Below, in pieces: positions 52,468 through 59,132 of a stretch of DNA of 64,000 bases. Position 1 is the first letter of the stretch, and every line of letters begins with the position of its first letter. Below the pieces are notes generated by a model. It was not told the origin of the DNA. It did not search any database and saw only the letters and a program-made list of their open reading frames with translations. The translations under genes and the position numbers were made by a program. The stretch spans positions 4,092,001-4,156,000 of the forward strand of contig NZ_AP022615.1 in assembly GCF_010730745.1 (NCBI RefSeq). The letters run 5' to 3'. Origin of the DNA: Mycobacterium heidelbergense (GTDB lineage: Bacteria; Actinomycetota; Actinomycetes; Mycobacteriales; Mycobacteriaceae).

Positions 52468-53347
52468 TGTCTGGTTGATTCCCCGGGCACCCACGATGCT
52501 CGAGGAGTCGAGATGTCGGGTCGTCACGACCGACACCGGTCGCGATGCGCAGGCCGGGGCGGTGCTGTCTCGTGAACATCAGGAAGTCCTGGAGTGGGCA
52601 CAGGCGCGTGTCGATGAGTTGATTGGTGTGGTCGAGGCCAAAGAACGCTTCGCGCAGTGGCGCAGCACCCTGCAAACCAGCCAACACAGCGGTGCGGTGC
52701 CCACTTGTGGGGACAACCATATGGTGTTTTTGGGTGCGCCGGGGACGGCGAAAAGGACGTTTGCTCGGGTGGTCGGTGAGGTGTTGTTCGGGTTAGGCAC
52801 CATCGCGCGCCCAGACGTGACGGAGGTGAGCGCGGAGGATGTTGTGGTGGGGGGTCTTTCGCGGAGCGCGGTGGCGATGAAGAGTGTCACGTTGGCGGTC
52901 TGGGCCCCCCAGACGCTCGCGTCGAAGATTGTTGTTAACAATCAGGTGACAGGCACGATCGCCACACCCAATATTCTGGCGGGTGGGAGTCTGGCTAATG
53001 CGTTCTCGCAATTAGCGAGTCAGGTAACCACGGGTTGGCCGACCCCGAACATGTGGTTCAACGGGTTAGTTAATGCGTACCAGACCTTCCTGGCAACGTT
53101 GGGCGCCCAGGTCGGCTTGGGGGGTGCGGCGTTCGCTGCTCCGGCTGGTGTGGTGGGGATTGCTCCGTCGCTCGCGGCCAACCTCGGTGGCATTGCTCCG
53201 TCGATTGCGGCCGATTTCTCGGGGATTGTTCCGTCGCTCGCGGCGGATCTCTCCGGTCTGGCTCCGTCGTTGGCGGCGAACCTTGCGGGGACGTTGGCGC
53301 CTCAGTTGGGGACATTGGCGGCTCATCTCCTTACGTCGCTGTTCTGA
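52403..53347 (+). CDS. C3 fusion: ATPase N-terminal half joined in frame to a B type II C-terminus
   Basis: 314 residues. Residues 1-162 are a C-type ATPase (MSVGWRAWDEGDAADEV…, Walker A GAPGTAKR, up to SRSAVAMKSV). From about residue 163 the sequence is the last 150 residues of a B2a-like protein (WAPQTLASKIVVNNQVTG, GIAPSLAANLGG repeats, ending AAHLLTSLF). The join near 52889 (AAGAGTGT-CACGTTGGCG) is in frame with no stop. Walker B, sensors and the lid domain are lost, so ATPase function is unlikely. It marks a deletion between two neighbouring units. Confidence 0.85.
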   Translation: MSVGWRAWDEGDAADEVLGATGVWLIPRAPTMLEESRCRVVTTDTGRDAQAGAVLSREHQEVLEWAQARVDELIGVVEAKERFAQWRSTLQTSQHSGAVPTCGDNHMVFLGAPGTAKRTFARVVGEVLFGLGTIARPDVTEVSAEDVVVGGLSRSAVAMKSVTLAVWAPQTLASKIVVNNQVTGTIATPNILAGGSLANAFSQLASQVTTGWPTPNMWFNGLVNAYQTFLATLGAQVGLGGAAFAAPAGVVGIAPSLAANLGGIAPSIAADFSGIVPSLAADLSGLAPSLAANLAGTLAPQLGTLAAHLLTSLF

Positions 53348-53368
53348 GTTGCAGTGCGGGTCTGCTCG

Positions 53369-53401
53369 CCCAGCGCCGGTGGAAATCACGCCGGTGCTGG
53401 G
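53369..53401 (+). terminator. Hairpin after the C3 fusion
   Basis: CCCAGCGCCGG… and …CCGGTGCTGGG pair around GTGGAAATCACG. It is the partner of the hairpin behind B2a, and both follow a type II B tail. Confidence 0.5.
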
Positions 53402-53597
53402 CGGGTGGGCCCGCCCCCGGGTAGTGCTGTGTGCAAGCGAGGGCTGTGGTGTCGGCGACGACCACCGATATGCCTGATGACCTGGCGGGCGAAGACACAG
53501 ACGTTGCGCGCGGCGGGAAGACCCAGATGTTGCGCGCGCCGGGGTGGGTGTCGTGGGGGCAGGCCCGCTGTGTGTGAGACCCGGTAGCGAGGTACCG

Positions 53598-54578
53598 ATG
53601 AGCAATGTCAACAGTACGGCGGCGGCCCTGGCACTGGCAGAAGACTGGTGCCCGGGCGGTCGCGACGCGTACGCGGGTACCGCGCTGGCCGCCGAGCGCC
53701 GCGAGGTGCTCGAGTGGGCGCAAGCGCGTATCGGCGAATTGATCGGTTTGCAAAGCGCTAAAGAACGTTTCGCGGTGTGGCTCGGCCAGCACGATGCCCA
53801 GCACCAGGGTGTAGTGACCTCGTGTTCTGAACACCACATGGTGTTCCTGGGTGCGCCGGGCACGGCGAAAACAACGTTCGCCCGGGTGGTCGCTGAAGTG
53901 CTGTTCGGACTCGGTGTAATCGCGCGCCCGGACCTCACCAAGGTCAGCGCCCACGACATCGCCGCCGGCAGCCCCTCGCACAGCGCGGCCAGGATGAAGA
54001 ACGTGTGCGGCCGGGCGCGCGGTGGGGTGCTGTTCCTCGACGAGGCCCACCGGCTGGCCCCCGACACCGAAGACCACTGTGGGGGTGTGGAGGCGATCTA
54101 CACGCTGTTGACGTGTATGGCGGCCTACCGCGACGAGCTCGTGGTCATCCTGGCCGGTCACGCCCACCCCATGCGAGACTTCCTGGCAGTCCATGCCGGA
54201 CTGGGCGTGCAGTTCCCGTTCACCGCGACGTTCACCAGCTACACCCCCGAGGACATCGTCGCCATTGGGCGCCACCTAGCCGGCAGGGCACAACTGGTGG
54301 TCCAAGACGCCGCGTGGGACCTGCTGCGCACCGAAGCAACACGACTACGGTCCATCCCCTACGGCCACGGCACACTGCTCGATGTCGCCGGCAACGCCCA
54401 CTACGCCCACGACGTCATCCACACCTGCCAACGCGCACGACTGCGCCGACTCCACAAACTCGCACCCCACCGCCGCGACCTCGAACACCTCCTCCACACC
54501 AACCCCGGTGTCCTCCACGTCAACACCACCGACATGCAACGCGCCCTCACCGCAACACACCCAGCCGTGACCACCTAA
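53598..54578 (+). CDS. C3b: EccA/CbxX-like AAA+ ATPase, type II N-terminus
   Basis: 326 residues from the ATG at 53598 after TAGCGAGGTACCG. The N-terminus (MSNVNSTAAALALAEDW) is unrelated to that of the other C proteins and shorter. Walker A is GAPGTAKT (K91), Walker B LFLDEA has the normal D148-E149, but the arginine of AGRFP is replaced: GVQFP (Q205). Thus different residues are unusual here than in C1 and C2. It follows the type II B tail of the fusion by about 250 bases, and is most likely the former partner of that lost B. Confidence 0.85.
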   Translation: MSNVNSTAAALALAEDWCPGGRDAYAGTALAAERREVLEWAQARIGELIGLQSAKERFAVWLGQHDAQHQGVVTSCSEHHMVFLGAPGTAKTTFARVVAEVLFGLGVIARPDLTKVSAHDIAAGSPSHSAARMKNVCGRARGGVLFLDEAHRLAPDTEDHCGGVEAIYTLLTCMAAYRDELVVILAGHAHPMRDFLAVHAGLGVQFPFTATFTSYTPEDIVAIGRHLAGRAQLVVQDAAWDLLRTEATRLRSIPYGHGTLLDVAGNAHYAHDVIHTCQRARLRRLHKLAPHRRDLEHLLHTNPGVLHVNTTDMQRALTATHPAVTT

Positions 54579-54679
54579 CCAACGACTGCCCGCAGCCATA
54601 GAAGACGACTTCAACCGTCCGCTGGCATTGCTATGGACCATTGCGGACGGACTGGGGTCATCAGCATGCCCACCATGTC

Positions 54680-54709
54680 TGCTATGCCGTCACAGCGGCC
54701 AGGAGAGTG
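54680..54709 (-). pseudogene. 3' scrap of the AbiEi-like antitoxin
   Basis: TGCTATGCCGTCACAGCGGC (54680-54699) is identical to 46357-46376, the end of the antitoxin gene, and GAGAGTG follows in both. Here the rest of the gene is missing and R4 begins at once. It shows that antitoxin and R once stood side by side at this boundary too. Confidence 0.6.
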
Positions 54710-54714
54710 TGCCG

Positions 54715-55058
54715 GTCCTTACGGGCCGGCGAGCTGGACGTACTTAAGAAGAACCTGAGTCCGCAGCATTTTCGACACACATTGACCGATCGCTTCAGAA
54801 ACCCACAGCACAGCAATCGATATGAAGCAACAAATCAGCTGGTAACTAACATCTCTATAGATGATAGCAACCCTTGTCCGGTACTGTGATAGTTCAGTAT
54901 GAAAGTACCTACCAGTAACAAGCCGAACGCGCACCCGCCGCCCACTTACGATAGCTCCACCCTGTGCAATAGGGTCGTCTGACAAGGAATATAACGAATT
55001 GTCGAGTTTGCTGTAGCCACGTCGAAAGCGTGTACCCGACAGGTAGCGATGGCCCTAG
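54715..55058. repeat. R4: intergenic repeat between units 3 and 4
   Basis: Fourth copy: CGGGCCGGCGAGCTGGACGT, AAGAAGAACCTGAGTCCGCA, GATAGTTCAGTATGAAAGTA, CGAATTGTCGAGTTTGCTGT and CGTGTACCCGACAGG. It agrees best with R2, including the final GTGTAYCCGACAGG-type block, and lies 160 bases from Int4. The bases between it and Int4 hold nothing recognisable. Confidence 0.7.
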
Positions 55059-55217
55059 GCCATTGGCACAAACCTGAGAAAAAGCGAAATTACTCTAACC
55101 GTAGTGTTCCCCTGATTTGGCATGACCCGCGTCGTCGTCCAGGGAGACACCTCGAACGACACCACCGATTGCACTTCGCGGGTAGCAGTGACGGCGTGAC
55201 CCGGCGGGCTGGGTGGT

Positions 55218-56132
55218 TTAGAGGTCGCCGAGTCTGAGGCGTCGGGTTTCGGTGAGGGCGCGCTCGGCGGCGGTGTCACTGCTGTAGCGGTCGACCATCT
55301 GGCGGGTGCGCCAGCCGGCGACCTCCATGAGGGAGCCTTCGGTGCCGCCGTGGGAGAGGAACCGGCTGGCGAAGGTATGCCTGAGCCGGTGGATATGAAA
55401 GCCTTCGATACCCACGGCGGTGGCGCGGGCCAGCAGCGCGATCCGCAGGCCGTGATAGCTCAGCTGAGCCCGGCCGCCGGTTTCTGTCAGCCATAGTGCT
55501 GGTGTGTCACTGAGCTGGTGGTGTTGGCGCACCCGCAGGTAGCAGTCGATGACCGCACCGGTCTGCGTTTGGAACGGGACATGACGGCCTCGCCCGCCCT
55601 TGCCTTTACGGATGGTGACCACGCCCCTGACGAGGTCGACGTCATGCACGGACAGCGCCAGGAGTTCGCCGGCGCGCATACCTGTCTCCACCAGTAGTCG
55701 CAGGCAGGCCTCGTCGCGGCGGTCGTGAAGGTGATCGCCGGCGCACGCCTTGAGCATCAACCGTAGCTCCTCATCGGTCAGGCGTGGCACCACCTTCGTG
55801 TCGATCTTGGGTGAGGCCAGACCCAGAAAAGGGTCGTGGTCGATTTCTTGTTCGTCGGCCAGCCACGCGGCGAAGCGGCGCACGGCCTGCTGGCGGATGC
55901 GTGCGGTCCCCGGTTCGGCACCGGAGTCCAGCAGATGGGCGATCCAGCGCTGCAGAGCAGCCCTGGTGAAGGGGTGTTCATCGGATTCGGCCGCGCACCA
56001 GGTGAGGTAGTAGCGCGCTCCCCGCAGATAGGAGTTGATGGTGTAGGGGGCTTTGCGGTCGGCCTGCATGGCCAGGTGCCAGCTGGGCAGAAGTGTCACC
56101 AGGTCCTGGGGTGTGGCTGCGTCGGCAAGCAT
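55218..56132 (-). CDS. Tyrosine recombinase Int4
   Basis: 304 residues, complete catalytic set (R153, K in RKGKGG, HRLRHTF, W274, Y283 in MVDRYS). Differences from Int1 and Int3 are spread over the protein (for example CYLRVRQHHQ for RYLRVRQRHP), without gaps. ATG at 56132 in the shared AAGCATTTCAGAATGATAAT context. Divergent from A4. Confidence 0.93.
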   Translation of the reverse strand: MLADAATPQDLVTLLPSWHLAMQADRKAPYTINSYLRGARYYLTWCAAESDEHPFTRAALQRWIAHLLDSGAEPGTARIRQQAVRRFAAWLADEQEIDHDPFLGLASPKIDTKVVPRLTDEELRLMLKACAGDHLHDRRDEACLRLLVETGMRAGELLALSVHDVDLVRGVVTIRKGKGGRGRHVPFQTQTGAVIDCYLRVRQHHQLSDTPALWLTETGGRAQLSYHGLRIALLARATAVGIEGFHIHRLRHTFASRFLSHGGTEGSLMEVAGWRTRQMVDRYSSDTAAERALTETRRLRLGDL

Positions 56133-56360
56133 TTCAGAATGATAATAATTTTGGGGTTACTTTGCGCAAGCTTTTTGCTGCCCATTCCTATCACCGCAGC
56201 TAATCACCCATTTAATTGCACAAATTCCTCAACATAATTCTTAAGTATGTTCAGCGTGTCGTTATGTGTGAATCCAGATGGAAAGTCGCCAGCGCTCGGT
56301 TTCTTCTCTAGGTACGGCTCTGACGCATCGTTTTATCGGTTATGACAGGAAGGCGCTCAG
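56133..56360. promoter_or_regulatory. Conserved divergent leader Int4/A4
   Basis: Carries ATTCCTCAACATAATTCTTA, AGTATGTTCAGCGTGTCGTT and the invariant CGTTTTATCGGTTATGACAG (56328-56347) with GAAGGCGCTCAG before the A4 ATG. Confidence 0.6.
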
Positions 56361-57677
56361 ATGAAGCGTAAGCAGCACAGCATGAGGCGAGACCGCCGCA
56401 ACACCAAGGCGAACCGTGGCCGTGTCGTCGGCCTGGGTACGGCGGCTGGCGCGTTCCTGACCGCCGCGATGACCCCGGTGGTTGCGGCGCCTTCCGCGCA
56501 GGCCGGGGTGCTGGATATGATCATCAACCCGATCATCCAACCCGTGATGGGAGCCGTCGGCACCGCTGCCGCCGCGGGTACCACCGCGATCAACGGTATC
56601 GGTGCGGGTGCACTCGCAAGCCTGCAAACGGGTGCCCTCCAGGGCATTACGAATAGCCTTAATGCGGGTGCGGCGGCTTTCCAGGGTGTGCATTCGGCCG
56701 CCCTGGCCAGCATCACCAACAGCCTTAACGCCAGCGCCGCCGCCTTCAACACCGGCGGACTGAATGCGGCCCTGGAAGGCCTGCGCACGAGTGCCGCTGC
56801 TGCCCTCAACGTCGGCGGGCTAAGCGCCGCCCTCGAAGGTCTGCATGCCAGTGCTGCTGCGGCTAACTCTGCCGGGAATGTGCAGCTGAACAACCTCGTG
56901 TATGGCGGTTTCAGCAATTTTTATAACGCGATTTACATGGCTGGTCAGTCGTGGATTGTCAGTCCGACTGGCCAGCAAGTGGACGGGGTGATCAATGCCC
57001 CGTTCGTCGCCGTGTTCGGGCGCGATCTGATCGGCAACGGCATCAATAACTTCACCGGCACCAACACCTCGCTGCTCGGACAGTTCGGGTTGAGCGGCAA
57101 CCTCGGCTCCGGCGGGTTCCTGTTCGGCAATGGCGGGGCCGGCGCGGCTGGAACCGTCGCCCATCCCACCGGTTTCGCCGGTGGGGCCGCCGGGCTGATC
57201 GGCAACGGCGGCACGGGAGGTCCCGCCGGTGCCGCAGGCGGCGGCGGGGGCGTAGGGGGCGCCGGCGGCATGCTGATGGGCAACGGTGGCGCAGGCGGCG
57301 TCGGTGGCGTCGGTGGCGTTGGTAAAACCGCGCACACCATCGGTGGGGCCGGCGGTCCTGGCGGCTTCCTGTTCGGTAACGGCGGTGCTGGCGGTGCCGG
57401 GGGTGCCGGGACTGCCGGAAACAACGTAGCCGGTTACGGCGGCGGTGGTGGTGCCGGTGGGTTCCTGGTCGGTAACGGGGGTGCCGGTGGTGTCGGCGCC
57501 CCGTCGGGCAGCGCCAAGTTCGCTGGCAGCGGCGGTGCTGGCGGCCTGGGCGGGATACTCGCGGGCAACGGTGGCAACGGGGGCAACGGCGGCCTGACCA
57601 CCGGCTACGGCGGGGGCGGCGGGTTAGCGGGGCTCCTTGGCCAAAGCGGCATCGCTGGCGCGTACGGCACTGGCTAA
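56361..57677 (+). CDS. A4: exported PGRS-type glycine-rich protein
   Basis: 438 residues. The signal peptide region (MKRKQHSMRRDRRNTK…PSAQAG) is followed by an enlarged helical part: compared with A1-A3 it has one more unit of about 22 residues (GGLNAALEGLRTSAAAALNV then GGLSAALEGLHASAAAANS). GRDLIGNGINN lies near residue 220, then the PGRS region, ending GIAGAYGTG. B4 follows after 125 bases. Confidence 0.85.
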   Translation: MKRKQHSMRRDRRNTKANRGRVVGLGTAAGAFLTAAMTPVVAAPSAQAGVLDMIINPIIQPVMGAVGTAAAAGTTAINGIGAGALASLQTGALQGITNSLNAGAAAFQGVHSAALASITNSLNASAAAFNTGGLNAALEGLRTSAAAALNVGGLSAALEGLHASAAAANSAGNVQLNNLVYGGFSNFYNAIYMAGQSWIVSPTGQQVDGVINAPFVAVFGRDLIGNGINNFTGTNTSLLGQFGLSGNLGSGGFLFGNGGAGAAGTVAHPTGFAGGAAGLIGNGGTGGPAGAAGGGGGVGGAGGMLMGNGGAGGVGGVGGVGKTAHTIGGAGGPGGFLFGNGGAGGAGGAGTAGNNVAGYGGGGGAGGFLVGNGGAGGVGAPSGSAKFAGSGGAGGLGGILAGNGGNGGNGGLTTGYGGGGGLAGLLGQSGIAGAYGTG

Positions 57678-57802
57678 CACCCCAGTAGAGGCACGGATTG
57701 CCTCATGTCGAAGCCATATCGAACCTATCGCCAATTCATTGCAGGACGCATCACCAGTAGTCCACGAACATTCCGACCACCGATAGCAAAGGATCACAGC
57801 AC

Positions 57803-59044
57803 ATGCAACAGCGAATAGCTTTCCGGCCGCTCGTGGCTGCGGGCGCCGCGGCAGTGGGCGCCAGCATTATCGCCCTAATCCCGGCGGTGTCCAACGACGT
57901 GGCTGCAGGTATCCAGCAGCACATGGTTAATGTCGAGCACCGCGCGGTAGCGCTGGCCGATACCGTCGTCAACCCCATCCAAAGTTGGATGGACCTCATC
58001 CAAACCACGCAGACCAATCTGCAGACGGTAACGCAGGAATTTCTCAAGCTTCCGTTCCCCGCCGCGCAGCAGCTGGCTGCGAACTGGCTTCAGTTCGGCA
58101 ATCTCTACGCTTCGACAACCCAGATCGGCGCGAACGACGCTATCAAATACTTCACCGGACCCGGCACTAGTGATTTTTTGCCTCTCTTATACTCGGGATC
58201 TAACGACCTGATTGCGGGCAACGTTGCCGGTTGGATGAGTAGCATGATCGCGGCTTTCTATAGTGGGCCTCTTTTTGACATCGGGTATCCAATGGAAGCT
58301 ACGTTAACTATCCCTGAAAATATGGCAACGAACTTTGGATATGCAGTCAACACTTTGCTGAGCGCCGGTGTAACGGATTTTGGTGTTTACGCTCTTGGCG
58401 CGCCAGTATCTGTCGCGGGAACATTCGGATCCAGCTTACAGCTGGCCATCAATTCAGCCAACAGCGGAGATCTGGCTGTGGCAGTCCTCAACTTGCTCAA
58501 TGTTCCGCCCGTGACGTTGAATGGATTTATTAATGGATTAACGGGGGGGAAATCCCCCTCATATGGCCTTATCAATACGGACGGCCCCGGTCTATATGTC
58601 GAGTATTCGGCTGTTGCAAATCTCCTTGCGAAGGCTATCGTCGCTCCTAATAGTCAAAACATCGTGAATGGCGGCAGCCTGTCGGCGGGAGCCCAGCAAT
58701 TCGTCAGCCAGTTCCTCAATGGTTGGCCCTCGCCGCAGCTTGCCATCAACCAGCTGATCAATACTCTCGAAGGACTCTTTGGTGGCAGCAATGCCGCGAG
58801 TGCGGCAGCGGCCCTCAACGGTGGCGGTATCGCCGCCAGCGTGGCGGCTGGTTTGCCTGGTGTGTCGGCTGGTGTGCTCAAGGCGTTTGATCCGGCGGCG
58901 GTGACCAATATTGCTGCGTCGTTGGGTCCGTCGTTGGCGGCGGAGGTGGCGGGGTCGTTGGGGGCGAATCTGGCGGGGTCGTTGGCGACAACACTGTCGG
59001 TCGACCTCTCGAAGATTGCGCTACATATCCTGTCGGCGCTGTAA
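57803..59044 (+). CDS. B4: exported helical protein with type I tail
   Basis: 413 residues from the ATG at 57803 after ATAGCAAAGGATCACAGC. N-terminus MQQRIAFRPLVAAGAAAVGA is signal-like. The body is the most diverged of the B set (MDLIQTTQTNLQTVTQEF; PMEATLTIPENMATNF), but the type I tail is nearly the same as in B1 (FDPAAVTNIAASLGPSLAAE … IALHILSAL). This contrast between a variable body and constant tail is notable. C4 begins 88 bases on. Confidence 0.8.
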   Translation: MQQRIAFRPLVAAGAAAVGASIIALIPAVSNDVAAGIQQHMVNVEHRAVALADTVVNPIQSWMDLIQTTQTNLQTVTQEFLKLPFPAAQQLAANWLQFGNLYASTTQIGANDAIKYFTGPGTSDFLPLLYSGSNDLIAGNVAGWMSSMIAAFYSGPLFDIGYPMEATLTIPENMATNFGYAVNTLLSAGVTDFGVYALGAPVSVAGTFGSSLQLAINSANSGDLAVAVLNLLNVPPVTLNGFINGLTGGKSPSYGLINTDGPGLYVEYSAVANLLAKAIVAPNSQNIVNGGSLSAGAQQFVSQFLNGWPSPQLAINQLINTLEGLFGGSNAASAAAALNGGGIAASVAAGLPGVSAGVLKAFDPAAVTNIAASLGPSLAAEVAGSLGANLAGSLATTLSVDLSKIALHILSAL

Positions 59045-59075
59045 GCCCCTCCATTTTGTTGTGGCTGTGGTGTAT

Positions 59076-59103
59076 GCCGGCGACCCGATCAACGGTCGCC
59101 GGC
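59076..59103 (+). terminator. Hairpin between B4 and C4
   Basis: The 28-base GCCGGCGACC…GGTCGCCGGC element, identical to that between B1 and C1. Confidence 0.5.
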
Positions 59104-59132
59104 ATACCACCGGGTATGACCGGTGGTTGCTG

